From Adiantum capillus-veneris (taxonomy: Eukaryota; Streptophyta; Polypodiopsida; Polypodiales; Pteridaceae), in assembly GCA_014529385.2 (NCBI GenBank), contig CM043970.1, positions 61,325,523-61,389,522 of the forward strand: a stretch of 64,000 nt of DNA, given 5' to 3'. Both the position numbers and the translations under genes were made by a program. The notes below the pieces were generated by a model that was not told the DNA's origin, did no database searches, and saw nothing but the letters and a program-made list of their open reading frames with translations. This document shows, piece by piece, positions 1 through 10,690 of this stretch. Within the stretch, counting starts at the first letter, position 1. Each line of letters starts with the position of its first letter.

Positions 1-454
1 TTGTATAAAGGAAAAATATGAGGTTAGAATATGTACATATTGGCAAAAAAAAATAAAAATAAAAAAATATATATAATTATGGTGTAAGAGGATGAAAGAA
101 GGTGTACATAGGTTTAATAAAACACACACCTAAGTAGAAATATTTAAATAAAATACCAAAATAATTATAAAAAATCCCTATATTTAGGCCATATATACAA
201 TGAAATATTTACACACAAAGAGGCCATAATATACTTTTATTTTTTTATTTATTATTATTATTATTATTATTTTTGGCTCACCTAGCCCAGTGACTAGCTA
301 GCTGAGGGTTTTTAAGAAGATATGGGAAAAGTCCCGTGACTCACGCATGCCTATGTACAGTGAAATGGTAGGGATAGCCACAGTGTTTGGGTGATTTTGG
401 TAGGGTGAGGTAACTCACTGTGGCAATTACAAAGAGCCGAAAAAACGGCTATCA
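1..454 (+). repeat. Dispersed repeat, copy 1, ending in a 3' hairpin
   Basis: The segment matches about 56850-57245 in the same orientation, with many substitutions and small indels. Shared blocks include the region around ACACACCTAAGTAGAAAT and the stretch from ATATGGGAAAAGTCCC to the hairpin. Both copies finish with AGCCG-A(5-6)-CGGCT (435-450 here) followed by ATCA, after which they diverge. A second inverted pair, CCACAGTG..CACTGTGG, lies just before it. A stable hairpin close to the 3' end followed here by CTAG recalls Helitron termini (hairpin then CTRR), but no 5' TC end, Rep or helicase is visible because the left side leaves the window. Element class is an inference; the repeat relationship is directly visible. 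Confidence 0.6.
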
Positions 455-504
455 CTAGTGCTATTCATCCTCTAATTTCTCCTGCAGATCCAAGCCTCAA
501 AAGT

Positions 505-508
505 AAGT

Positions 509-546
<38 letters not shown>
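505..546 (+). repeat. (GT)n microsatellite in copy A
   Basis: An almost pure GT run with one GTGA interruption near its start. The same position in copy B also carries a GT run (3476-3518), so the microsatellite is part of the repeated element. Confidence 0.9.
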
Positions 547-547
<1 letters not shown>

Positions 548-1354
548 TCCTTAAAGCAGCATTCAATGCTCACCATCCCCCTTTAGAAAATAAGTCTTCA
601 AAAAGTTCAAATATCCCCAAAATTTGGCCCAACATGTGGTGGCAACACCCTATTCTTAGGGGGTTTGACCATTTTTTGAGACGCCACACACACAAAGAAA
701 ATTGGGTGCCCACTAAGAGGATGTGAGGGCTGTCTCACACGCATTTTGAAGGCCTCTATTTGGTCCAAACAATCAAAACTTGTTAGGTGCCTTCGAAGAC
801 TGTCGGGCGGTGGTGTTTTGCATGTGCACCGGTGCTCATCCGCTATCAAAAATTGTTGATTGATTCGGTTGATTGATAGGTGCTCAAGACTATTTAAAGA
901 ATTTCTTGGGTCTACCTCTACGAGCCCCCCTTCCCATGCCTGCTTGGTGGATTACTTCCTACTGCTTGTTAAGCCCTCTGCCCCACAACCTTGACCCAAG
1001 CCCTCCATAGGGATGCAAAGAGGATGAGGCTACCGAGGCATACTATCAAGACCTCCATACGGGGAGTGGCACACCATGCAAAGGCACTAAAGACAGGGAT
1101 TCTTAGGAGCATTCAAAGGATTTTCAAGCTAAAACATCACCTTCAAAGCTAGCAAGGCTTCAAAGAGGGAGCACAGTGATAAGTAGAAAAATTCCTTCAT
1201 CAAGTACGTATCAAAGGCGACACTCAAATCTTGGGAACTTCCACTTTTGAACTTCAAGGGCTTCAACACACAATTCAAAGAATGGTCAAATATTTCCATC
1301 ACTTGTGAAGAGGGGCTTCACTCCGGTCAAAAGGAGCTTCACAAAATTCAAAGG

Positions 1355-1358
<4 letters not shown>

Positions 1359-1407
<49 letters not shown>
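1359..1407 (+). repeat. (CT)n microsatellite in copy A leader
   Basis: Pure CT run about 150 bases before the gag start. It is homologous to the CT run at 4327-4374 in copy B. Confidence 0.9.
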
Positions 1408-1409
<2 letters not shown>

Positions 1410-1561
1410 GCAATTAAACTCTAAAATTATGGCAACCAAGAACCATTTGCAATGAATGTTGATATCTACATTTACAGGGACGATTATTTTTGCCGTGCTT
1501 GTGTAAAGAGGTAGACATTGGCTGGGAGATTCTCCTGACCTAAGACCCCTTTATTAGTGCA

Positions 1562-2426
1562 ATGGAAGAGAAAGGGCTTATAAGATTAAAGGAGAGGGAT
1601 TTCACACTTGGAAAACCAAGTTGAAAGGCTACTTGATAAACATATAGTTGTGGAGAGTAGTCAAGCCAATGATCACTGATCCAACATCTACTGATGGTGC
1701 ACACATATTGACACAATCTAAGAGTGCACAAAAGCAAGCCAAGGGGGAGCAGGCATTAGGAATCATAATTACTACACTACATGACAATTACATACACTTT
1801 ATTGATGATTGTGAAACCTCATCTCAACTATAAGGGAAAGGGAACCACTAGAAAAAAACTTTGGAGCTAGGAAGAATAAGAGAAAATTGATATTGAGGAA
1901 GGATCTATACAAATTAAAAATGGAACATAATGAAGGTGCTGCAAGATTAGTCAATCTCCCTAAAAGAATGACCCCACAACTAGATTATGTAAATAGTGCA
2001 GTACCAAAGGAGGACAAAATTGCAGTTCTTCTAGAAGCCTTATTGCCTAGCTTTGACCAGATAATGACCATCATTGAGGAGAAGGATTCAACACTATATT
2101 TTCAAAATGTACTCAATTCTTTTATGTCTGAGGAGAAGAAGCAAGGGAGGAATTCTACTTCAGGGGGAGGAGCTTTTGTAGATAGCTCTAGCAACAAAAC
2201 TTGTTTAAAGTGTAGCAAAGATGGGCACATAGAAAAGGACTGTCTAGCATCAAAGACTTGTAGCATTTTCGGGAAGAAGGGTCACCCTCCTTACAAGTCT
2301 CTCAAAAACGACAGAGGTAGCACCACCAAAAATCCAAGGACGAAAATCTATCTGGTAGAAGAAGAAAAAGATGAAGATGAAGAGGAAGGCAGCAGTAACC
2401 TTCTAGTCTACAATGACATTCTCTAG
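1562..2426 (+). pseudogene. Copia-type gag (UBN2-like), broken, copy A
   Basis: The conceptual protein begins MEEKGL and matches the gag of copy B. A one-base loss relative to copy B shifts the frame within the first 20 codons. The frame is recovered around 1648 and again from 1887 to the stop at 2426. The middle reads like the copia gag UBN2 region: LYKLKMEHNEG, then DKIAVLLEALLPSFDQ. A first zinc knuckle, CLKCSKDGHIEKDC (CX2CX4HX4C), is intact. The second is degenerate (CSIFGKKGHPPYKS, two cysteines lost), whereas copy B keeps the second and loses the first. The C-terminus is acidic (EEEKDEDEEEGSS). No protease follows. In retroelements Gag packages the RNA; this copy cannot encode a full protein. 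Confidence 0.75.
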
Positions 2427-2998
2427 ATTTTTTGTTTTTCCTTTCCCCTTCAATTGTATTTGTTTGGAGATATCTTGGACTAGCTTGGTCTTAGTTTTAT
2501 ACATCTATTTGAGGGGAGGTGTGGAGTGTCTCTTGGATTAGAGATAGTTTGTCTGCGGGATTGGGGATGTTCTCATGAATTGGGGATATTCTTCTTTACT
2601 CCTGGATTGGAGTGTTCCAAAAATGTTACTTTCTTCAATTTCTTCCTAGTCCAAACCTCAAGGGGAGAATTGTAAGGTGTGAGCTTTGTACTAGAGTCCT
2701 AGAGTATGAGTCAAGGAGGGAAAAGGTGGAATTATCCCACATGCAATGGTGCAAGGCTATAGAGCTACTTAAAGCTCATTTCATGAATGAATTGTCTATT
2801 TTGCATTACATCTCCCTTGTTTATGGTGAGCTTGTGATGGATTAGAAAATACTCAAGATCGTGTTTATGAGTCCAAGTTACTATTGATCTTGGAACCTAA
2901 TTTGCTTGAGTGATAATCTAGCCAACACACACTCACTTGTGTGCATGATGTTTCTCATTCATCCACCCTAGATAGTACAATATCATTCCCATCAAGTG

Positions 2999-3425
2999 CT
3001 AAGAGAGCACCATGTTATGCTAGCAAGGTTCGTTGCTACGCTTTTTTTGTGTTAGTGATAAAAACTCTTTGATTTAGCATTTCCTAATCTCTATTTGCAT
3101 TAGTTTAATAATACCAATTCCTAACCACCACTTGGGCAAGAAAATGCTCCTGTACCATCTGATGATTATGTGAAGGGGAACTCGCATTTAGCATTGGATT
3201 GTGTGTGCAATTTCTCAATTAGTGTGAATTTTGTTCTCATTTTGAGCCTACTTTGTGATCATTTCAAGCCCATTTTTACACTTTTCATTGCAACCATTGT
3301 ATTTTGAATTTTCTTTTCTGGCCTATGTGTGTGCAAAGCCATTGGCAAGAGAGCTTTCCATTAAATCTCTGTTTGCTCTTATCGCGTACCAATAGTGTGA
3401 TTGATTGCTCGATCAATTTCTCCAA
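2999..3425. other. Spacer between copies A and B
   Basis: No ORF or structured signal is seen. It probably belongs to the 5' part of the copy B element, since copy A is cut off at the equivalent of 3426, but there is no second copy in the window to show this. Confidence 0.4.
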
Positions 3426-3472
3426 CTAGTGTTATTGATCCTCTAGTTTCTCTTGTAGATCCAAGCCTCAAC

Positions 3473-3475
<3 letters not shown>

Positions 3476-3518
<43 letters not shown>
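3476..3518 (+). repeat. (GT)n microsatellite in copy B
   Basis: Pure GT run at the position homologous to 505-546. Confidence 0.9.
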
Positions 3519-3520
<2 letters not shown>

Positions 3521-4323
3521 TAAAGGAGCATTCAATGCTCACCATCCCCCTCTAGAAAAGAAGTCTTCAAAAAGTTCAAATATCCCCAAAATTTGGCCTC
3601 ACCCGTGGTGAGAACACCCTATTCTTAGCGGTTTTGTCCATTTTTTGAGACGCCACACATGAATAAAACTGGGTGCCCACACGGCGGATGTGAGGGCTGT
3701 CTCAAACGCATTTTGAAGGCCTCTGTTGGGTCCAAACGATCAAAACTCAGTAGTTACCTTCAAAGACTATCCGGCGGCTGTGTTTTGCATGTGCACGAGT
3801 GCTCATCTACTATCGAAAATTGTCCGTTGCTTGGGTCGATCAATAGGTTCTCAAGCCTATTAATGGCATTTTTCTGGCCCACCTCTACGGGCTACCCTTC
3901 CTATGCCTGCCAGGTGGATTACCTCCTACTGCTTGTTAAGCCCTCTGTCCCACAACCTTAACCCAGCCCTTCATAGGGATGCAAAGCGCCTGAGGCTACA
4001 GAGGGATACTATCAATACCTCCATAGGGGGAGTGGAACACCATGCAAAGGCCCTAAAGATTAGATCTGCTTAGGAGCATTCAAAGGAGTTTCAAGCAAAG
4101 AGATCACCTTCACAGCTAGCAAGTCTTCAAAGGGGGAGCACACCTAAGCATAAAAAGGCCTTCATCAAGTACGCATCAAAGGTGACACTCAAAGCTTGGG
4201 AACTTCCACTTTTGAACTTCAAGGGCTTCAACACACAAATTCAAAGAAAGGTCAAATATTTCCATCACTTGTGAAGAGGGGCTTCACTCCCTGGTGAGAA
4301 GGAGCTTCACAAAATTCAAAGGA

Positions 4324-4326
<3 letters not shown>

Positions 4327-4374
<48 letters not shown>
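4327..4374 (+). repeat. (CT)n microsatellite in copy B leader
   Basis: Pure CT run at the position homologous to 1359-1407, about 150 bases before the gag ATG. Confidence 0.9.
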
Positions 4375-4376
<2 letters not shown>

Positions 4377-4530
4377 CGTGCAATTAAACTCTAAAATTAT
4401 GGCAGCCAAGCACCATTTGCAATGAATGTTGATATCTACATTTATGGGGATGATTCTTTTTATTGTTCTTGTGTAAAGAGGTAGACATTAGCTAAGAGAT
4501 TCTCCTGAGCTAAGACCCTCTATTAGTGCA

Positions 4531-5364
4531 ATGGAAGAGAAAGAGCTTATGAAATTTAATCGGGAGGGATTTCACACTTGGCAGACCAAGTTGAAAGGCT
4601 ACTTGATAAAAAAGTAGTGGTGGAGAGTAGTCAAGCCAATGATCACTGATCCAACATCTACTGATGGTGCACACATATTGACACAATCTAAGAGTGGACA
4701 AAATCAAGCAAAGAGCGAGCAAGAATTAGGAATTATAATTATTGTAGTACATGACAATTACATACACTTTATTGATGATTGTGAAACCTCATCAACTGCA
4801 AGGGAAGCACTAGAAAAAAAATTTGGAGCTAGGAAAAAGAAGAGCATATTGAGCTTAAATAAGGATCTATAAAATTTAAAAATGGAACATAATGAAGGTG
4901 TTGCAAGATTGGTCAATCGCCCTAAAAGAATGACCACACAACTAGCTTATGTAAATAGTGCACTACCAAAGGAGGACAAAATTGCAGTTCTTCTAGAAGC
5001 CTTATTACCTAGCTTTGACTAGATAATGACCATCATTGAGGAGAAGGATCCAACACAAGATGTAATCAATTCTTTAATGTCCGAGGAGAAGAAGCAAGGG
5101 AGGAATTCTACTTCAGGGGGAGGAGCTTTTTCAGTTAGCTCTAGTAACAAAACTTGTTTCAAGTGTAGAAAACAAGGGCAAATAGCAAAGGACTGCCTAG
5201 CATCAAAGACTTGCAGCATTTGTGGGAAGAAGGGTCACCTTCCTTCCAAGTGTTTCAAAAAGGACAGAGGTAGCACCACAAAAAATTCGAGGCCCAAAGT
5301 CTATTTGGCAGAAGAAGACAAAGATGAAGATGAAGAAGAAGGTGGTAGTGACCTTCTAGTCTAG
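4531..5364 (+). pseudogene. Copia-type gag (UBN2-like), three in-frame stops, copy B
   Basis: One frame runs from the ATG at 4531 to the TAG at 5362-5364 and is interrupted only by TAG near 4615, TAA near 4870 and TAG near 5020; there is no frameshift. The N-terminus reads MEEKELMKFNREGFHTWQTK, as expected for copia gag (a binding region with a conserved Trp). The UBN2-like region follows, then a serine-rich linker and two zinc knuckles. The first is CFKCRKQGQIAKDC, in which the zinc-ligand His is Gln. The second, CSICGKKGHLPSKC, is a perfect CX2CX4HX4C. The tail is acidic (DKDEDEEEGG). About 277 codons matches a stand-alone copia gag. It is followed directly by the purine tract, with no pol. 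Confidence 0.78.
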
Positions 5365-5643
5365 AATGGCATTCTCTAGATCTTTTGTTTTGCCTTTCCC
5401 CTTCAATTTTACTTGTCTGCAAATTGCTTGGACTGGCTTGGTCTCAATTTTATACATTTGTTTGAGGGGAGGTGTGGAGTGTCTCTTGGATTAGAGATAG
5501 TTTGTTTGTTGGATTGGGGATGGTCTTTTGAATTGGAGATGTTCTTTTTTGCTCTTGGATTGGGAGAAAATTGTAAGGTGCGAGCTTTTTACTCGAGTAC
5601 TAGAGTACAAATCAAGGAGAGAAAAGGTGGAATTATCCCACAT

Positions 5644-6006
5644 GCAATGGTACAAGGCTGTAGAGCTACTTAAAGCTCACTTTATGAATGAATAAGCCAA
5701 GTCTATTTTGCATTACATCTCCCTTGTTTATGGTGAGCTTGTGATGGCTTAGCAAATACTCAATGCAATGGTGCAAGGCTGTAGAGCTACTTAAAGATCA
5801 CTTTATGAATGAATAAGCCAAGTCTATTTTGCATTACATCTCCCTTGTTTATGGTGAGCTTGTGATGGCTTAGCAAATACTCAATGCAATGGTGCAAGGC
5901 TGTAGAGCTACTTAAAGCTCACTTTATGAATGAATAAGCCAAGTCTATTTTGCATTACATCTCCCTTGTTTATGGTGAGCTTGTGATGGCTTAGCAAATA
6001 CTCAAG
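5644..6006 (+). repeat. Three tandem copies of a 121-bp unit
   Basis: The word GCAATGGTGCAAGGC (first copy GCAATGGTACAAGGC) starts at 5644, 5765 and 5886, giving a period of exactly 121. Copy A has the unit once (about 2740-2860), so the expansion is specific to copy B. The units are nearly identical, which implies a recent event. Confidence 0.9.
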
Positions 6007-6141
6007 ATTATGTTTATGAGTCCAAGTTAATTGATCTTGGAACCTAATTTTCTTGAGTGATAATCTAGCCAACACTCACTCACTTGTGTGCACAACGTTT
6101 CTCTTTCATCCACCCTAGCTAGCACGATACCATTCCCATTA

Positions 6142-6858
6142 GACATCTACCACAACTATGGTGAGCATATACCATGATCAATGTGCTTTAAGAAAGAACA
6201 TCCCGGCCAATAAGCTCCCCAAGCACTTACGGTAATCTTTAGAATACACCTTATTTGTCATAGATATTGGCTAAAGGATTTCCAAGCACATCATTACTAA
6301 ACCCAAAAAATCCTTTCTATCATTGTGTTGGCCGTATCCTTCTATAAATGTACCCCAAAAGACGTTATCATATCAACCAAAGCATTCCCAATCGCCATAC
6401 ATCACAATTTGCATACATATCAACTAAAGCCCCGGCAATCACAATAGTTTTCCTCAATAACATACACCCAAGTTGATAAACAAACATGTCAATAATTTAT
6501 TTGAGCAATGCAATTACCCTAAAATCATATGTCCTAATCTGAGTTTCACCTTGTGGATGCAAAGCCTCATGGCACAAGTAACTCGTCTTCAGATAATAAG
6601 TGGAGATACAATTTGAACTATCTCTGAGCTAAAGGACGAGCACTCAAGAGGTACTTCACATTAGCGACGCTCACAATGCGATGCTCGAAAGTGTAAATCC
6701 ACGGTGTCGCTATTTTATTTGTTACATAGCGATGCATATAGCGATATCGCTGCTTATAACGACACTGGACAGGGGTAAAAAATAAACCAAGAGCGCTCGA
6801 AAACTCAGATCTCATATTTGAGTTTTCGGCCTCTCTCTTTCTCCCCCCCTCCCCCCCC
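6142..6858. other. Spacer without recognisable gene
   Basis: AT-rich sequence with no convincing ORF. Near 6720-6760 there is a cluster of TAGCGATG/ATAGCGATATCGCT words, a short palindromic cluster of no known function. Confidence 0.4.
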
Positions 6859-6859
6859 A

Positions 6860-6952
<93 letters not shown>

Positions 6953-7023
6953 TACATGAGGAGAGCAAGGAGAGCCAGGTATGCTCCTTTCCTCACCTCT
7001 CTCTCATGTTCCCTTACCCTCTT

Positions 7024-7115
<92 letters not shown>

Positions 7116-7126
7116 TGTGTCTTTGA

Positions 7127-7162
<36 letters not shown>

Positions 7163-7195
7163 CAGAGAGAGGAGAAAACAAAGAGAAACAGAGAG
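6859..7195. repeat. Compound CA / CT / CA / GA microsatellite
   Basis: Successive tracts: CA at about 6859-6951, CT at about 7019-7048, CA at about 7047-7113, and GA at about 7125-7165 with further GA-rich DNA to 7290. The apparent ORFs over this block on both strands are the products of dinucleotide repeats (Thr-His, Cys-Val, Ser-Leu, Arg-Glu) and are not genes. Confidence 0.92.
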
Positions 7196-7326
7196 GGTAT
7201 AAAAAACCAAAGAGAGAGAGAGAGAGACGGGGAGAAGATGAAAGAGAGAGGTAAGGGGAGAAAACAAAGAGAGAGAAAGAGATTAGGTTAAGATTCAAGT
7301 TAGATTACATTTAGGTTTAGGTTAGA

Positions 7327-7428
7327 TTTAAGATTAGATTAGATCTAGGTTTATTTTGAATTTAAGACTAGATTAGATCTAGATTTATGTTCAATTTAAG
7401 ATTAGATTAGATTTATGTTAAATTTTAG
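7327..7428 (+). repeat. 34-bp tandem repeat, three units
   Basis: TTTAAGATTAGATTAGATCT-type units begin at 7327, 7361 and 7395 (period 34). Just upstream at 7308-7325 is TTTAGGTTTAGGTTA, slightly telomere-like but too short to call. Confidence 0.8.
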
Positions 7429-8016
7429 TGCATGTCAATGAAGGCACGCTTTGCACAAAGAGCAAACACTAGTTACACAACAATATGTATATTCCCATCA
7501 GAATTTGACACCTATTAACTCACACACTAACCATATTCAATTACCCATGAATCACCACATGTTCAATTAAGTTAGATTTAAGATTAGATTTTGGATTGAG
7601 TTTTTATATTAGAGTCTACCTTTGGGATTACGGTAAAAAAATTAGAGTTAGACGAACGTTGATCCCTCTCTTCCTCTCTATGGATGCGACCTTAAGCTGG
7701 AAAGCTTTCAATGGCATGATACTCAAATTGGAGGCCAACATGTAATGTGCTAAGTAATCCCTCAAACAAAGATCTACTGCGAAGAGATGTTAGGATGGCG
7801 TGAAATGCTACAGCTAGAGAAGAGGCAAAGGGGTTTTGTCCACTACATGCACTATCATGTAGATGTGGGTGTGTAGATTTCTTGTACCCACAAATATAGG
7901 CATTGACCAATAAAGACGGGATTACAACCCGATGGTTATGATCTCCGTGCACCTCTAGACCGAGGTGTGTGGGGATTGGACATGACTAGAGAATGTGAGG
8001 TAGTTTACACTGTGAA

Positions 8017-8021
<5 letters not shown>
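7429..8021. other. Spacer without recognisable gene
   Basis: No ORF with recognisable features. The open frame on the minus strand at 7692-7952 has no family resemblance that I can see. Confidence 0.35.

Positions 8022-8088
<67 letters not shown>
8022..8088 (+). repeat. (GA)n microsatellite
   Basis: Pure GA run just upstream of the CACTA transposase relic. Confidence 0.9.
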
Positions 8089-8091
<3 letters not shown>

Positions 8092-8282
8092 TATGGAAGA
8101 TGCCAATAGAAGATTAAATTTATGTCCAAGTTATAAGGTTTTTACCCTCATTATGAGTAGTACGAGGATGTGGGGCCGTCCAACCAAAACATCTATCTCT
8201 CGACAAGGATCTTATGCACGTTCGTGAATCTGGCGAGTTCGATCCATATATTATAGATTGACTTGTTGCCAATTATATCTCG

Positions 8283-9385
8283 TTGGACTTTGACGCTGGC
8301 CAACATGCAGCAATCTTGCAACCCAATAGACGTGTTCGCAGGCGCTTTGGTCAAGTAGCATACATGAGGCCACAAGATGCAGCCTTTGATAGCTCGGAGG
8401 ATGATCATGCAAACCACATTCCCAACGAGGAAATGTTTGAGCCGGAGATCAATGAAGTGATCAAGACGATCATGGATTCAGAAAGCTTATCTATGATGAT
8501 ATGAAAAGTGAAGCCGATATGCCATTGTATGATGGAGCACGTGTGTCTAGATTGAAGGCGCTCCTAGTTCTTCTGAACATGCAGGCAAAGTTTGGATGGA
8601 GTGAGAGTAGCTTCACAACGCTTTTCAGGTGATCTATTATAATGTATTTACTTTAATAAAAAACTCTAGATGTATAATGATCTGATAGATTACTTACACA
8701 ATTGTAGCGCATTTTTTTCGCTGTGTAGATTTCTCAAAGAGCACATACTGCCAGCTGATAATGTGATGCCAGATTCTAGAGAGGAAGCAAGAAAGATAAT
8801 GTGAAACTTGGGGATGGATTAAAATTTGATTCACGCTTGTCCTAACGACTGCATTCTTTTGAGAGTTGAATACATAGACATGGAGAAGTGTTCGAAATGT
8901 GATTCCGAGAGATATCGAGTAGTTCTCCACGAAACAAAAATTTCGCAAAAGGTTTTGCGACATTTTCCTCTGCTTCGCATCAAGAATTTCTTCCAATGTA
9001 AGTCCATGGCCGCCCTAGCATCATGGCATGAAGAGAATAAATCTTCGGATGGTGTGCTACGGATTCCTGCAGATTGCGTAGCCTGGAAACATATAGATGA
9101 AACATGGTCGGATTTTGCCAGGGAAGCTCAAAATTTGCGCCTAGGCCTGGCTTTGGATGGCGTAAATCCATTTGGTCAAAGATCAACATCCTACAGTGTA
9201 TGGCCCGTTGTCATCGTCAACTACAACATTCCCGCGTGGATGACTACCAAGAAGAAGCACCTATGGCTAAGCTTGATTGTGTCGGGGTGGTATAAAGTGA
9301 AGAATATGGATGTGTATCTTTGTCCACTATTTGAAGAGCTACAACAATTGTGGATTGGCATAGAATTGGTGGATATGAACATTGT
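8283..9385 (+). pseudogene. CACTA (En/Spm, TNP2-type) transposase, broken
   Basis: The conceptual protein follows the TNP2/Transposase_21 family in order. It has MPLYDGARVSRLKALLVLLN near 8518-8580, a GWSESSFTTLFR segment, and FLKEHILPADN after an intron (8629-8728). Then come HACPNDCILLRVEYIDMEKC with CSKCD (zinc-finger-like), KVLRHFPLL, DGVLRIPADCVAWKHID, LGLALDGVNPFG, YSVWPVVIVNYNIPAWM and VYLCPLFEELQQLW. Two stops (TGA near 8803, TAA near 8819) sit where the family has Cys and Tyr, and the first part (8283-8504) lies in another frame. The protein ends at about 9385, so the C-terminal half of the catalytic core is missing. No CACTA termini were found nearby. The family call is secure; upstream limits are uncertain. 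Confidence 0.88.
8629..8728 (+). other. Spliceosomal intron in the CACTA transposase relic
   Basis: The donor is CTTTTCAG|GT and the acceptor CGCTGTGTAG|ATTTCTC. Removing these 100 bases restores the frame so that ..TTLFR joins FLKEHILPADN.., which is how the TNP2 family reads at this point. The interval is T-rich, as expected of a plant intron. Confidence 0.75.
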
Positions 9386-9512
9386 ATTTAACCAATTTTT
9401 CTCCGTTTTATAATATATATTGTATTCACGTGGTGGATATGAACATAGCCATAAATATTGTATTTGAACAATTTTTCTCCGATTTTATAATAAATATTGT
9501 ATTCACGTGGCT
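9369..9512 (+). repeat. Imperfect tandem duplication, two units of about 63-72 bp
   Basis: GTGGATATGAACAT begins at 9369 and 9432, and both units run through CAATTTTTCTCCG and TATTGTATTCACGTGG. This lies at the broken 3' end of the CACTA coding sequence. Confidence 0.75.
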
Positions 9513-9768
9513 TTTTGTCCATTCGTGTCTATATGCATCATTGCATCATTGTATTTAATCGTCATTGTGTCCACTCCAGGTACGTATGCCCTAGGTATGT
9601 TCTCACAAGCAGGGACGATGAGCACTGCACCCTGAGTGCGATGGAGACTGAAGCTGCAATCACGAAGGAAGTGATCTGTCTTTGCTCATAGATGTTTCTC
9701 GTCCCATCGCTAGATCTAGTTGATCGGGTGAAAGAGAAGCTAAGAAGCACTACTACTGCTTCTTAGGT

Positions 9769-10607
9769 TGTCAGAGTGCACGGTTCTCCAGAGTTGACCG
9801 GGAAAGCACCGGGCCTCTAGCTGTAGACAGGAGCTTAGCAGGCGTTCAAACTAGGATAATAGAGTGCAGATAGATGTAATCAATAGGTTAATACACATAA
9901 TACTAAAGATTCAAGAGAGTAGAGAGATAAGACTGCAAATAAGAACAATATGTATTTATATGATGAAGAAACAAAGCTTCCAAACTCAAGAGTTGTGGTA
10001 AAGCAGATACATTGTAAGATTTCTAGCTGCTCTTTTACAATCTAGTTGCATACGCCCGCTTGGTATGCCTTTTGAATTGTAACCCTCACCTCAGAATTCT
10101 TTCTCAAGCTGTCCACCATCCCGCTTTCTTATGCTATGGCTTCTCCAATTGCTCTGAAGCAGAATGACTCCCTACTGCTCCAGCAGGTTCCCCCAAAAGC
10201 TCTCCCAAAAATGCTTGAAAATTGACCCCTCCCAAAAGAACCAATTCCCCCCCAACCCTTGTTTAGTGCAAAAATACCCCTTTTATAGAGGTCCAAGTCT
10301 CCCCCAAAAAAGGAAAAAAATGGCGCTCACTTCTCCGTGCACTTCTCTTTGAGCTCCTTTTGGAATTAGCTTTGCATTGCTTGCACTTGTTATAGTCCAC
10401 TTCTGGTAACTCTTTGCATGGTGCACACATCTTGGCTCTTTGTCCGCCCAATTCAACTCCCCGGCTAGACTTGCCCTACGTGGCCTCTTTCCCTTGCATT
10501 TCCATGAGACAGTCCCCTTTGTATTGGCCCTTGAGCCGTCCTCTTTCTCATTTCATTGGCCTTGTAGTGGGATTACCCCCTTGGATTACCCCTTTACTGG
10601 CCTCGGC

Positions 10608-10690
<83 letters not shown>

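Larger units (their letters stand above)
455..2998 (+). mobile_element. Gag-only retroelement-like repeat, copy A
   Basis: This matches 3426-6141 over its whole length: a GT tract, an untranslated leader, a CT tract, a gag gene, a purine-rich TTTGAGGGGAGG stretch after gag, and a 3' tail ending near ATAATCTAGCCAACAC..CATTCCCAT. No protease, integrase, reverse transcriptase or RNase H is seen in either copy, so it would have to move in trans. The left edge coincides exactly with the end of the hairpin repeat at 454, so sequence present upstream of copy B (2999-3425) is missing here. The expected matching LTR before gag was not found, so I call it retroelement-like and not a complete LTR element. 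Confidence 0.6.
3426..6141 (+). mobile_element. Gag-only retroelement-like repeat, copy B
   Basis: Direct repeat of 455-2998 with the same order: GT tract, leader, CT tract (4327-4374), gag (4531-5364), purine-rich tract near 5463-5476, and tail. It is longer than copy A because a 121-bp tail segment is present three times (5644-6006). Homology with copy A ends near CATTCCCAT at about 6141. No pol domains are present. The two elements sit head to tail only 427 bp apart, so either a tandem duplication or a multi-LTR-like array is possible. Confidence 0.6.

Noticed and set aside
6618-7298. Several ORFs of 70-116 codons on both strands
   Set aside because: They are translations of CA, CT and GA dinucleotide repeats (Cys-Val, Thr-His, Ser-Leu, Arg-Glu) and carry no gene signal.
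7300-7330. Telomere-like TTTAGGTTTAGG
   Set aside because: Only two to three imperfect units; too short for an interstitial telomere.
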